This document shows, piece after piece, positions 1 to 9,676 of a stretch of DNA of 40,707 nucleotides. Origin of the DNA: Dehalococcoidia bacterium. GTDB lineage: Bacteria; Chloroflexota; Dehalococcoidia; Dehalococcoidales; UBA1222. The translations under genes and the position numbers were made by a program. Under the pieces are notes generated by a model that worked only from the letters and a program-made list of their open reading frames with translations, was not told where the DNA came from and did not search any database. The stretch lies in the NCBI GenBank assembly GCA_009776735.1, contig WRNG01000006.1:1-40707 (forward strand), read 5' to 3'. How positions within the stretch are numbered: the stretch's first letter is position 1; every line of letters starts with the position of its first letter.

Positions 1-663
1 TACTAGATTGTTTATAAATGCAGTATTTTGGATTTTACGCACCGGTGCTCCATGGAGAGATTTGCCTCCGGATTATGGAAACTGGAACACTGTACAGCGT
101 CGTTTTTGTCGTTGGCGAGATAAAGGCATTTGGGAAAAATTGCTTGAGGCACTTATCTGTGAGCCAGACTTTGAATGGCTCATGATAGATGCCAGTCATG
201 TTAAAGTACACCCTCATGCATCAGGAGCTGTGGGAGGGAACCAGGATATGGAACGTACAAAAGGGGGCTCAATTCCAAGATACATTTGGCCGTGGATGCG
301 CATGGTATGCCAGTCAGAATATTTGTTACAGCAGGTACCACAGCGGATTGTCGGCTTGGGGAGAAATTGATGGAAGGCATTGATGCCGAAGTGCTATTGG
401 GAGATCGCGGATATGATACCAACTCAATAGTAGCTAAAGCAACGGCTGCAGGAATGCAGGTAGTAATCCCTGCCAAGAAGAATCGCAAAGCAAAACGTGA
501 ATATGATGAGTATCTGTATAAGTTGCGTCATTTGGTTGAGAATGCTTTTCTTGCACTCAAACGCTGGAGAGGTATTGCTACCAGATATGCCAAGAACACA
601 TCGTCATTCTTGGCTGCAGTGCAAATACGTTGTGTTGCCATTTGGCTTGGTGTTCTGGCATGA
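1..663 (+). mobile_element. IS5-family-like insertion sequence, 3' part; transposase split over two frames (8..370 and 286..663)
   Basis: ORF1 'FWILRTGAPWRDLPPDYGNWNTVQRRFCRW', ORF2 'LLGDRGYDTNSI...VENAFLALKRWRGIATRYAKN' are typical IS5-type DDE transposase segments; left end outside window. Confidence 0.85.
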
Positions 664-682
664 CCATTGTCGACGAAATCTA

Positions 683-1723
683 ATGAAAGACAACAAAAAC
701 ACCGATATTGGAGTTTTTGAGCATTATCTAACTGTATGGGTAATTCTCTGCATAGTTATAGGGATAGCTATCGGTAGATTCCTGCCAAACATCCCGCAAT
801 TCTTGATGCGTTTTGAATATGCAAATGTGTCGATACCTATTTCACTTCTAATTTGGGGCATGATTTATCCCATGATGTTAAAAATAGACTTTGTTAGCAT
901 AAAGGATGTCGGTAAAAACCCTAAAGGTTTATTCATAACATGGGCTGTCAATTGGCTGATTAAACCATTTACCATGTTTGGAATTGCCTATTTGTTTTTC
1001 AATATTTTATTTGCTAATTATATAACTTCAGAACTCGCAAAAGGTTATTTTGCTGGGGCGGTTTTGTTAGGTGCTGCTCCCTGTACTGCGATGGTTTTTG
1101 TTTGGAGTCATTTAACCAAAGGGAATGCCGCATACACGCTGATACAAGTTGCTACAAATGACTTGATTATCATTATAGCCTATGTTCCAATCGTAGGATT
1201 GTTACTTAACGTAAGCGGAATCTCGATACCATTTGATACATTAATTCTGTCGGTACTACTATTTGTTGTGATACCATTGTTAGGGGGAGTTTTTACGCGA
1301 AGGATTATGGTTAGAAATAAAGGTAAACATTATTTTGAAAATCGATTCATCCCGCGTTTTAAAAACATGACTGTTGTCGGTCTCTTGTTGACACTGGTAA
1401 TCGTTTTTTCCTTTCAAGGGAGCATAATTCTACAGAACCCCCTGCATATTGGGTTGATTGCTATTCCACTTATTATGCAAACGTTATTAATGTTTTTTAT
1501 TGCCTATTCCGTAAGCAAGGCTTTGGGTCTTCCCCACAATATAGCTGCTCCGGCAGGAATGATAGGTGCCTCGAATTTTTTTGAGTTGTCAGTTGTGGTA
1601 GCTATCACACTGTTTGGTATGAATAGCCCTGCGGTCCTTGCTACAACTGTTGGTGTTTTGGTAGAAGTTCCGTTGATGCTTGTGCTTGTCAGTATTGCAA
1701 ACAAGACCAGAGACAAGTTTTGA
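683..1723 (+). CDS. acr3: Arsenite efflux transporter, ACR3 family
   Basis: Multi-TM protein with 'AGAVLLGAAPCTAMVFVWSHLTKGNAAYTLIQVATNDLI' and 'GASNFFELSVVVAITLFG'; start chosen at ATG 683 rather than inside the IS. Confidence 0.9.
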   Translation: MKDNKNTDIGVFEHYLTVWVILCIVIGIAIGRFLPNIPQFLMRFEYANVSIPISLLIWGMIYPMMLKIDFVSIKDVGKNPKGLFITWAVNWLIKPFTMFGIAYLFFNILFANYITSELAKGYFAGAVLLGAAPCTAMVFVWSHLTKGNAAYTLIQVATNDLIIIIAYVPIVGLLLNVSGISIPFDTLILSVLLFVVIPLLGGVFTRRIMVRNKGKHYFENRFIPRFKNMTVVGLLLTLVIVFSFQGSIILQNPLHIGLIAIPLIMQTLLMFFIAYSVSKALGLPHNIAAPAGMIGASNFFELSVVVAITLFGMNSPAVLATTVGVLVEVPLMLVLVSIANKTRDKF

Positions 1724-1731
1724 GATGATAA

Positions 1732-2382
1732 TTAAAATCGGTCTTTAATGCTCTTACGCGAGAAAACGCGTTTCCAAGTGCCGCCTTTGCGTCTCATCTC
1801 AATCAGGCGCGGAATGTAATTAATGAAAGGAATTAGAATAATTAGCGTAATAAAGATGACATAGCGACCATTATGGTAGATGAGCCATGAAATAAGAGGA
1901 AAACTGAGCATAGCAAGACCATAACTGATAGTGGGGACACGGGTAATTGCCAAAAGAATAGCGAAGAGTGCGATTCCGAATAACCAGCCCCAAGGGATGA
2001 AATAAAGCACTGCACCAATGACAGTGGCTCCTCCTTTACCTCCTTTAAATTTCAACCAAACAGGGAAATTATGGCCAATAACAGCAATAAAACCAGATGC
2101 CATCTCAATGTACAGCCACCAACCGGGAGTGACTTCTAAATGACGTCCCAGTAAATGTGCCAAAGCGACCGCCGCCATACCTTTGCCTATATCACATAAT
2201 AAGACGACAACACCATAAATAAATCCTAAGTAATAAATACTGTTCATTGCCCCCATGTTACGACTTCCCACCGCTCGAATATCAATTCCCTTGCGCAATC
2301 TCCCCATGATATAGGCACTGGGGAGCGAGCCAATGAAGTAGGCTGCGGTTACAGCAATAGCGGCGCCCAATTGAGTGTTCAT
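1732..2382 (-). CDS. plsY: Glycerol-3-phosphate acyltransferase PlsY
   Basis: 'GSLPSAYIMGRLRKGIDIRAVGSRNMGAMN' and 'IGHNFPVWLKFKGGKGGATVIG'. Confidence 0.92.
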   Translation of the reverse strand: MNTQLGAAIAVTAAYFIGSLPSAYIMGRLRKGIDIRAVGSRNMGAMNSIYYLGFIYGVVVLLCDIGKGMAAVALAHLLGRHLEVTPGWWLYIEMASGFIAVIGHNFPVWLKFKGGKGGATVIGAVLYFIPWGWLFGIALFAILLAITRVPTISYGLAMLSFPLISWLIYHNGRYVIFITLIILIPFINYIPRLIEMRRKGGTWKRVFSRKSIKDRF

Positions 2383-4100
2383 TAATTATTATTCTCCTCA
2401 AAATCAACGATGGTTTCCGTCTGCGCAAAATCAATGATATTTAGACGCAGTTTTGTTTCACCGTTCCAATCGTCAAGTTCAAGATTATATACTATGTCCA
2501 GCAGAACTTGTACTTCGTCACAGCGTTCTCCTAAACCAAAAGCCACCGCGTTCCAGAAATTGTCTCCTTGTTTTAGCTTAAGACGCAGATGCGATTCGTT
2601 GGCCCCCATTGTACGGAAGTCAGTGACCTGAACACCGCGGCTAAGGAATACCGGAGCAGTGTTGCCAGCTCCAAAAGGTGATAATTGTTGGATTTTGGCG
2701 TAGGTTTCAAAGGTCATTCTATTTAGGGGGACAATAGCGTCAATTTCAATTTGAGGACGCAAGTCAAGCCCTGAAAGCTGTTGGCCTGCAATATGTTGCA
2801 GTTTGGCCTCCAGTTGCGGGAGGTTGGCTTTCGGCAATGAAAATCCCGCAGCTTGGGCGTGTCCACCAAAGCGCGTCAGCAAATCAGAACACTGCGATAA
2901 AGCTGCGGTTATATTGAATTCAGGTATGCTACGACAGCTACCGTAGCACATGTCTGCTCCTGTTTGCAGAACGATGACGGGATGGTAATACTCATCACAT
3001 AGTTTTCCCGCAACCAGACCGATAATACCGCGAACATAGCTTTCGTTGTGAACCAGCAAAAGCGGAGAGACGCCTTTTTCGCGAACCTGTTCTTGGGCGC
3101 AACTCACCGCTTCTACAGTAAGACGTTGGCGCTCACTGTTTTGCGCGATTAAAATGGTAGCCAATTCGTTCGCTTTTTGAGCTGAGTCAGTTACCAGCAG
3201 TTCATAGGAAGTGTTAGCGTGCTCAAGCCGGCCTGCGGCATTGAGGCGCGGCGCTAAAACGAAAGAAATATCTTGAGTATCGATTTGCCGCAAGTCCATG
3301 GAAGATAATGAGGCTAAACTTTGCAACCCCAAAATCGAGGTGGTTTTCAGACGTTCTAAGCCAGCTTTTACAAGATAACGGTTTTCGCGTGTAAGAGGCA
3401 TCAAATCGGCTACCGTGCCGAGAGCGACCAAATCAAGGAATTCGTCAGTTTCCTTTTCGCGTCCGAGTCCCTGATATAACGCCTGAAGCAGTTTATAAGC
3501 CACTCCAGCGCCGGACAATTCCTTAAAAGGGTACCGTGATTCATTTAACTTGGGATCGATCACTGCCACAGCCTGAGGCAAATTCGCAGGTGGCAAATGG
3601 TGGTCGGTGATAATAATATCCATTGATGGGCTCAAAGGATGCCGTTCTCTTTTAGGTTGTGATATTCCACTAATACCACAATCAACAGTGATTACCAGTG
3701 TTGCACCTAACTTTTTGAGTTCTTCAAGTGCCGTTAGATTGAGCCCGTGACCTTCATGGAGGCGGTGCGGAATGTAGGGAACGACGCGCCCCCCCAGCCT
3801 TTCTAATCCTTTTACGAGAATAGCGGTGGCACTTACGCCGTCGACATCGAAATCGCCGTAAATGGCGATTTGCTCACCTCTCAATATCGCTTGTTGGATA
3901 CGTTGCACTGCTTTGTGCATGTCGCTAAGAGTCCATGGATCTCCGCACAAGCTTTTATCTATGTGCAAAAAAGAATCGGCTTCTGAGAGCGTTTCGATTC
4001 CACGATTGTAGAGCAATTGAGTTATAAGGGGAGGATAAACCTCCCGCAGAGGATGTCCCTGTGGGAAAAGAGGTGATATCTTCCAGCGGTTTCGCGTCAT
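2382..4100 (-). CDS. recJ: Single-stranded-DNA-specific exonuclease RecJ
   Basis: DHH family motifs 'IAIYGDFDVDGVSATAIL', 'IIITDHHLPP', 'RFGGHAQAAGFSL'. Confidence 0.95.
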   Translation of the reverse strand: MTRNRWKISPLFPQGHPLREVYPPLITQLLYNRGIETLSEADSFLHIDKSLCGDPWTLSDMHKAVQRIQQAILRGEQIAIYGDFDVDGVSATAILVKGLERLGGRVVPYIPHRLHEGHGLNLTALEELKKLGATLVITVDCGISGISQPKRERHPLSPSMDIIITDHHLPPANLPQAVAVIDPKLNESRYPFKELSGAGVAYKLLQALYQGLGREKETDEFLDLVALGTVADLMPLTRENRYLVKAGLERLKTTSILGLQSLASLSSMDLRQIDTQDISFVLAPRLNAAGRLEHANTSYELLVTDSAQKANELATILIAQNSERQRLTVEAVSCAQEQVREKGVSPLLLVHNESYVRGIIGLVAGKLCDEYYHPVIVLQTGADMCYGSCRSIPEFNITAALSQCSDLLTRFGGHAQAAGFSLPKANLPQLEAKLQHIAGQQLSGLDLRPQIEIDAIVPLNRMTFETYAKIQQLSPFGAGNTAPVFLSRGVQVTDFRTMGANESHLRLKLKQGDNFWNAVAFGLGERCDEVQVLLDIVYNLELDDWNGETKLRLNIIDFAQTETIVDFEENNN

Positions 4101-5362
4101 GCCTTTCCCTCACTATAACGCCCGATGATAAGTGTTGAGTTGTGTCCTCCAAAACCAAAGGAGTTGGAAAGAGCAATGTCCACTTTTTGTTGGCGAGCAT
4201 AGTTTGGCACATAATCCAAATCACAACAAGGGTCGGGGTTATGCAAGTTTATGGTAGGTGGAATGATTCCCTGATTGATAGTTTGCACGCAGAAAGCAGC
4301 TTCCGCAGCCCCAGCTGCGCCAATCATATGCCCGGTCATTGATTTGGTGGAACTGGCGGGAATTTTATAGGCGTACTCAGCGAAAACATTTTTTATAGCT
4401 TGTGTCTCCATTTTGTCGTTAATTTTAGTTGAAGTACCATGGGTGTTAATGTAGTCAATTTTTACTGGCGTTAGTTTTGCTCTTGTAAGCGCCAGTTTCA
4501 TGGAGCGAATCCCACCCTCTCCGTTTTCTGTCGGGTGAGTAATATGGTGTGCGTCTACGCATGTGCCATAGGCAAGAATTTCAGCCAAAATCTGAGCATG
4601 GCGTTCTTGGGCATGTTCCAAGCTTTCCAATAAGAGAATTGCTGCTCCTTCGCTCATAACGAATCCGTCACGGGTAGCATCAAATGGTCGAGAAGCGGTA
4701 TGAGGGGCATCGTTACAGACTGAAAGGCTTTTCAGAGCATTGAAACTAGCTATGCCAAGTGGATTGAGCGGGGCTTCGGCTCCGCCAGCAAAAATAGCTG
4801 GAGCATCACCACGCCTAATCATTTCAAAGGCAAGACCAATGGCGTCTGTTCCGGAGGCGCAGGCCGACATTGGACAAAAATTTGGACCCCTGACACCGAG
4901 TTTAATCGAGATCTGTCCTGCTGCCATATCGGCAATCATCATGGGGATTGTAAGGGGGCTGAGACAGTCCGGACCATTTTGTAGGAGGATTCTGGATTGT
5001 GCCAGCATAGTATTAACTCCTCCCATCCCGCTTCCCACGATGACCCCGATTTTTTCGCTGTCGGTTGAATTGATGGTTAGCTTGGACTGCTCCAGTGCTT
5101 GCGTGGCTGCTGCCACAGCTAGCTGAGAGAAGCGATCCATGCGTTTGCTCTCTTTTGGAGTCATATAGGCAGTAGGTTCAAAATTTTTAACTTCTCCGCC
5201 GATTTTGGTCTTATACAAAGACGTATCAAAGTGTGTAATGCGAGCAATCCCGCTTTGTCCACTTATTAGCCCAAGCCAAGTACTTGGCGAATCCGTCCCA
5301 AGCGGAGTAAGCATTCCCATTCCCGTAATCACCACTCTGCAGGTTGATGTTGACATAAGCAT
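4097..5362 (-). CDS. fabF: Beta-ketoacyl-ACP synthase II
   Basis: 'VVITGMGMLTPLG', 'SACASGTDAIG', 'NTHGTSTKINDKMET', 'STKSMTGHMIGAAGAAEA', 'NSFGFGGHN'. Confidence 0.95.
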   Translation of the reverse strand: MLMSTSTCRVVITGMGMLTPLGTDSPSTWLGLISGQSGIARITHFDTSLYKTKIGGEVKNFEPTAYMTPKESKRMDRFSQLAVAAATQALEQSKLTINSTDSEKIGVIVGSGMGGVNTMLAQSRILLQNGPDCLSPLTIPMMIADMAAGQISIKLGVRGPNFCPMSACASGTDAIGLAFEMIRRGDAPAIFAGGAEAPLNPLGIASFNALKSLSVCNDAPHTASRPFDATRDGFVMSEGAAILLLESLEHAQERHAQILAEILAYGTCVDAHHITHPTENGEGGIRSMKLALTRAKLTPVKIDYINTHGTSTKINDKMETQAIKNVFAEYAYKIPASSTKSMTGHMIGAAGAAEAAFCVQTINQGIIPPTINLHNPDPCCDLDYVPNYARQQKVDIALSNSFGFGGHNSTLIIGRYSEGKA

Positions 5363-5474
5363 AAGTCACATTTTGTCTTTTGGGCGTACTTTAACATAGA
5401 ATTAAGTAGACTGGCAAAGTGGAATGTTTTAGTTGTATAAAGAAAGTATTTGTTTCAAGGTAAAGTAGCTGAGC

Positions 5475-6719
5475 ATGCCGCAGAATATACGTGTTGCGAT
5501 AGATACACTTGGTTGTAAACTAAACTATGCTGAATCCGAAACGCTGGCTCATGGTTTGGCGCAGGCGGGGTTTTGTTTGGTTGGACCCGATGAGTACCCT
5601 GACATATATGTTTTAAATACCTGTTCGGTTACTCACATTGCTGACAAAAAAAGCCGGCACCTCTTAAGAATGGCTAAACGCCAGAACCCAAAGGTGTTCA
5701 CGGTTGCGGTCGGTTGTTATTCTGAAATTATGTCTCGGGAGGCGGCGATAGACTTAAAGGTGGATTTGATTGTTGGCAACGCCGATAAGACGCGCTTACC
5801 CATTCTCTTGAAAGAACAATGTAATCTTACAGAGAATTGTAGGCATTCCCTGCTTCACAGCCGTACGCGTGCGTTTGTTAAAGTACAGGAAGGTTGCAAT
5901 CGCCATTGCGCTTATTGCGTGGTGCCGTTAGTGCGCGGGCATGAGAAAAGTGTTCCAATGGAGGATGTGATAGCTACTGTCCGCGAAAGAGTATCTGAGG
6001 GGTATCGTGAAGTCGTGCTCACCGGCACTGAAATTGGTTGTTACGAGTCAAGCGGGCTCAAACTTAAAGATCTGCTGAAGTCGATTATGGATGCAAGCGC
6101 TATTGAGCGTATCAGAGTATCATCACTCCAGCCACATGAAATTAACCGAGAATTGTTAGATTTATGGCATGACCCAAGAATGTGTCGGCACTTTCATATT
6201 TCGTTGCAAAGCGGTGCCGATAGTGTGCTTAAACGGATGAAACGTGGTTACAACGTTTTGCGGTATAAAAATGCGCTTGAACTGATAAATGAAAAACTAT
6301 CTGATGCTGCCGTTACCAGCGATGTTATCGTGGGTTTTCCGGCAGAAACGGAAGATGAATTCAGAGAAACTATTGAATTATGTCGATCAGCGCGGTTTGC
6401 AAAAATCCACGTCTTCCCGTTTTCGCTTCGTCGAGGAACAGAGGCTGCTTGCATGCCTGACCAAATTTCATCCGCCACTAAAAAAGAACGTATGCGACAG
6501 ATGTTATTATTAGCTAAGGAAAGTAGGACGAATTTTGAAGAGCGATTAATTGGTCGCAAACTTGCAGTTCTTTGGGAACAGGCTAGGGACGGAATGCTGG
6601 GTGGCTATTCTTCGCAATATATTCGTGTTTATGCACGTAGCGATAGTCTTCCAAATACACTCCAAGAGGTGATTGCGGTTGGATTGTATAAGGATGGATT
6701 ACTGGCAGAGGTTGTTTGA
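5475..6719 (+). CDS. mtaB: tRNA threonylcarbamoyladenosine methylthiotransferase MtaB
   Basis: 'TLGCKLNYAESE', radical-SAM 'GCNRHCAYCVVP', 'SLQSGADSVLKRMKRGY'. Confidence 0.93.
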   Translation: MPQNIRVAIDTLGCKLNYAESETLAHGLAQAGFCLVGPDEYPDIYVLNTCSVTHIADKKSRHLLRMAKRQNPKVFTVAVGCYSEIMSREAAIDLKVDLIVGNADKTRLPILLKEQCNLTENCRHSLLHSRTRAFVKVQEGCNRHCAYCVVPLVRGHEKSVPMEDVIATVRERVSEGYREVVLTGTEIGCYESSGLKLKDLLKSIMDASAIERIRVSSLQPHEINRELLDLWHDPRMCRHFHISLQSGADSVLKRMKRGYNVLRYKNALELINEKLSDAAVTSDVIVGFPAETEDEFRETIELCRSARFAKIHVFPFSLRRGTEAACMPDQISSATKKERMRQMLLLAKESRTNFEERLIGRKLAVLWEQARDGMLGGYSSQYIRVYARSDSLPNTLQEVIAVGLYKDGLLAEVV

Positions 6720-6778
6720 CTTGAGAAGTGGTAAAATTGTATAAAATTCCAGCGGGGACAGATACGGAGGATTTTTAA

Positions 6779-7264
6779 ATGCTGGGCGAGTTGGGTTTCT
6801 CGTATATAGGATTGTGTTATATGCTGATGCTCATTGTGCCTAACACCCTTTGGGCCTATCGCAAACCTGAGGGATACGATTCTTCTATTGAGAATAAAGC
6901 GTTTTTGCTGATTGAACGGGTGGGGCAGGTATTGTGCACTGTCACAGTTTTGTTCTTTAGTGATTATAATCCTCATGCTATGGAATGGTGGATAACATGG
7001 CTGTTGGTCTCGGTATCATTGATGGTTATATATGAGTTTTATTGGCTACGCTATTTTCGCAGTAAGAAAACTGTTAATGATTTTTATCGTTCGTATTGCG
7101 GTTTTCCGGTGCCGGGTGCGCTGTTACCGGTGTTGGCGTTTTTATTCCTTGGAATCTACGGCAAGGTGATATGGTTGATTCTTGCGTCAATAATTCTGGG
7201 TGTAGGACATATTGGAATCCATATGCAGCATATTAAAAACTTAAAGAGGAGAGGTTTAGCATGA
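6779..7264 (+). CDS. Hypothetical integral membrane protein
   Basis: Multiple hydrophobic segments; overlaps next gene start by ATGA. Confidence 0.7.
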   Translation: MLGELGFSYIGLCYMLMLIVPNTLWAYRKPEGYDSSIENKAFLLIERVGQVLCTVTVLFFSDYNPHAMEWWITWLLVSVSLMVIYEFYWLRYFRSKKTVNDFYRSYCGFPVPGALLPVLAFLFLGIYGKVIWLILASIILGVGHIGIHMQHIKNLKRRGLA

Positions 7265-7794
7265 TTTACAACAATAAAACATTGGAAATGAAAGCAGCCA
7301 TGCAGACGGCGGAAATGATGTCAGCCGCGGCACGTACGGCACCAAAAGCTTGTGGCATAGATTTAATCGAGACATTGGTGTTGGATGGTGATGACAAAGA
7401 TAGGTTGACGAATACCATGCGAGATATTGGGCAAGCGACCAAAAGAGCCTTTTTCGTCCGCGACGCAGGTAATATCGATAACTGTTATTGCGTCGTTTTG
7501 ATTGGCAGTGGGACCAAGCCTCGTGGGCTAAATTGTGGATTATGTGGAAGTATGAATTGTGCTGCTGCTGAAAGCGTTGGGCTTACATGCGCGATGTCGG
7601 TTAATGATTTAGGCATTGCGATTGGTTCGGCTGCAGCGACTGCCATGAATCAGCGAATTGATAATAGGGTAATGTTTTCGGCTGGAGTAGCTGCTTTAAA
7701 GATGGGGCTATTCTCAAGCGACGTTAAAATATGCTTCAGCATCGGTCTTGCCATTAAAGGCAAGAATGTCTTTTTTGACAGACCAGGGCAATAA
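7261..7794 (+). CDS. DUF2148-type (ferredoxin-domain-like) protein
   Basis: 'ARTAPKACGIDLIETLVLDGDDKDRL', 'RGLNCGLCGSMNC'. Confidence 0.75.
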   Translation: MIYNNKTLEMKAAMQTAEMMSAAARTAPKACGIDLIETLVLDGDDKDRLTNTMRDIGQATKRAFFVRDAGNIDNCYCVVLIGSGTKPRGLNCGLCGSMNCAAAESVGLTCAMSVNDLGIAIGSAAATAMNQRIDNRVMFSAGVAALKMGLFSSDVKICFSIGLAIKGKNVFFDRPGQ

Positions 7795-7845
7795 GCTTTT
7801 TTAACAGAAACAAGCCGTGATAATACCGTGCCTGTTACTGAATAC

Positions 7846-8538
7846 TTAATTTGAGCTAATCTTAGCCATAATCAGGTTAGCACAGTCGATTTGGTTGGGA
7901 ATGTTGCCATCCTTGTCTTTCACTCGCCAAATGTCGGGAGTGATTTCGTCAGAGATATAGATATTTCGTTCTTCGTCAAAACCGAATTCCAATTTGAAGT
8001 CAATTAGTGTTAATCCCAAGCTGTTTAGTTCGGCTTTGAGGATGTCTCCGACTTTAACAAGTAAATTGAGGATCCTGTCGTATTCCTTTTCTTTTAAAAG
8101 ACCTTTTAGAATGCATAAACGTTCACTGATAAGGGGGTCTCCATTGGCATCATCTTTCATGGTGACCTCAAGGTAGGGGGGGGCAAAAGGAATCCCTTGT
8201 GCGAGTGAAAAACGTCGGCACATACTTCCAGCGGTAAAATAACGCAGGATGAATTCCAATTTAGGAACGAATACGTTACGCACTTTCATTAGGTTATGTT
8301 CAATATCTGCTCCTAAATAGTGAGTGGAGATTCCGTAGCGTTCCATTAGCTTAAAAAAGTATTGCGAAATAATGAGACCGGTTTTCCCTTTGCCAGCTAC
8401 ACTTCCGCCGACATAGTTGGAGCCTGGGTCAAAAACCCCGTTTTCACCGGTAGCATCATCTTTAAACAAAAGATAATAATCCCCAGTAGCTTCATCAGTC
8501 AGTACTGTTTTTGTTTTGCCGTTATAAATTGTTTTCAT
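7846..8538 (-). CDS. purC: Phosphoribosylaminoimidazole-succinocarboxamide synthase
   Basis: 'IYNGKTKTVL', 'LEFILRYFTAGSMCRRF', 'LTLIDFKLEFGFDEERNIYISDEITPDIWRVKD'. Confidence 0.93.
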   Translation of the reverse strand: MKTIYNGKTKTVLTDEATGDYYLLFKDDATGENGVFDPGSNYVGGSVAGKGKTGLIISQYFFKLMERYGISTHYLGADIEHNLMKVRNVFVPKLEFILRYFTAGSMCRRFSLAQGIPFAPPYLEVTMKDDANGDPLISERLCILKGLLKEKEYDRILNLLVKVGDILKAELNSLGLTLIDFKLEFGFDEERNIYISDEITPDIWRVKDKDGNIPNQIDCANLIMAKISSN

Positions 8539-8760
8539 TTATTCTCAACTTTCTATCTTATAAGTTTTGCAAAAAGCAAGTCCTTGTTAGTGCACAAACC
8601 AACCCAACCGCAATCACTCACCAATGGCGCGAGTCTCCACAATGCCACCCATCAACAGCATAGACTGATTGTGAATCGCCACTGTCATTATACGAAATAG
8701 CTAATCATTTTCTCTGAAAATAGGTGCAAGTTTAGTAACCGATTATTTTGAGAAAGTCGT

Positions 8761-9195
8761 TTATTTCGTTTTTATAATCATCGGGTGCATGATAAAAACA
8801 AAAGTGTTACTGGTGCGCGAAATAACGTAATATCTTTTGTTGGCGGTTGCTTTGTAATATGAGTAATTGCCAACTGATACTGAACTGTAGTTTGCTGTAG
8901 ATGAGCCTATCAGGTCCTCAAAATCGGCCTTGTTTTCTTCGTAGGCAGCTATTGCTTGTTCAATTGTAGATACAACCTCAAACTTAATGTCATAACTACT
9001 GGAGATGGATGCTGCCAATACAGCCTCAACACCTTTGTCGGCTGAATAATTTGAGGTGGCATCATATAAAGTGTAACCTGCTTCTTCAGCTTTTGCCCAA
9101 AATGTATCGGCGTCAACTGCTGTTCGAGATGCTTGACATCCAGAAAGCATGGCAAATATCAGCACAGTACTGATGATTAGTGAAAACTTCCTCAA
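8761..9195 (-). CDS. Putative lipoprotein
   Basis: Signal peptide with lipobox-like 'FAMLSGCQASR'. Confidence 0.7.
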   Translation of the reverse strand: MRKFSLIISTVLIFAMLSGCQASRTAVDADTFWAKAEEAGYTLYDATSNYSADKGVEAVLAASISSSYDIKFEVVSTIEQAIAAYEENKADFEDLIGSSTANYSSVSVGNYSYYKATANKRYYVISRTSNTFVFIMHPMIIKTK

Positions 9196-9240
9196 GTTGC
9201 CTCCTTTTAAAAGGACCTACTTAATTGTACCATAATTCGT

Positions 9241-9289
9241 GCCCCGTGGTATTTGAACCCACGGCACTTGGTTTCGGAGAATTGAATGT
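9241..9289 (-). pseudogene. Degenerate partial copy of the 3' half of tRNA-Arg (relic att repeat)
   Basis: 'gccccgtggtatttgaacccacggcacttggtttcgga' aligns with the intact tRNA 'gcgcctggtgggattcgaacccacgacactcggtttcga' at 9527; acceptor 5' half missing. Confidence 0.7.
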
Positions 9290-9355
9290 TACCACATTTT
9301 TGTGTTTTTTTCTATCTTTCTTCCAAAAATGCCAGCGATTTTTACAGGGCTGTGC

Positions 9356-9451
9356 ATATATTCTCATGTACTACTGGGCATGCAAGAGGAAGCTGCTAAA
9401 ATCTTTGATGATGAGTTTGCTCAGGAACACCTATCAGGAATAGTCCATTAG
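9356..9451 (+). pseudogene. Relic of an integrase C-terminus (opposite strand to the intact integrase)
   Basis: In-frame IYSHVLLGMQEEAAKIFDDEFAQEHLSGIVH* versus intact C-terminus IYSHVLPGMQEEAAKIFDDEFAPEQSLEKVY. Confidence 0.88.
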
Positions 9452-9525
9452 CAATTTATTAGATACTTTACAATAAACAAAGTATGAAACAACAACAAAA
9501 TCGCCAATTTAGCTTTAGAATTTAA

Positions 9526-9600
<75 letters not shown>

Positions 9601-9676
9601 CGCATTATTTTGTGCCTAAAATTGCGATTTTATTACTACTAACCACTTTACGTAATACAAAACCTCTAATAAACCT

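Noticed and set aside
846-855. CTTCTAATTT match to the start of spacer 1 in the ACR3 gene
   Set aside because: Only ~10 nt of identity in an A/T-rich stretch; expected by chance.
4740-5126. 128-aa plus-strand ORF
   Set aside because: Antisense shadow of fabF.
8546-8760. Possible ncRNA/riboswitch upstream of purC
   Set aside because: No conserved purine-riboswitch core or convincing terminator structure seen.
9241-9289. Functional second tRNA
   Set aside because: Lacks the 5' half/D-arm and has mutated anticodon-stem and T-loop; treated as relic.
9225-9443. 72-aa plus-strand ORF
   Set aside because: It spans the tRNA and integrase relics in a different frame from the integrase remnant; not a real gene.
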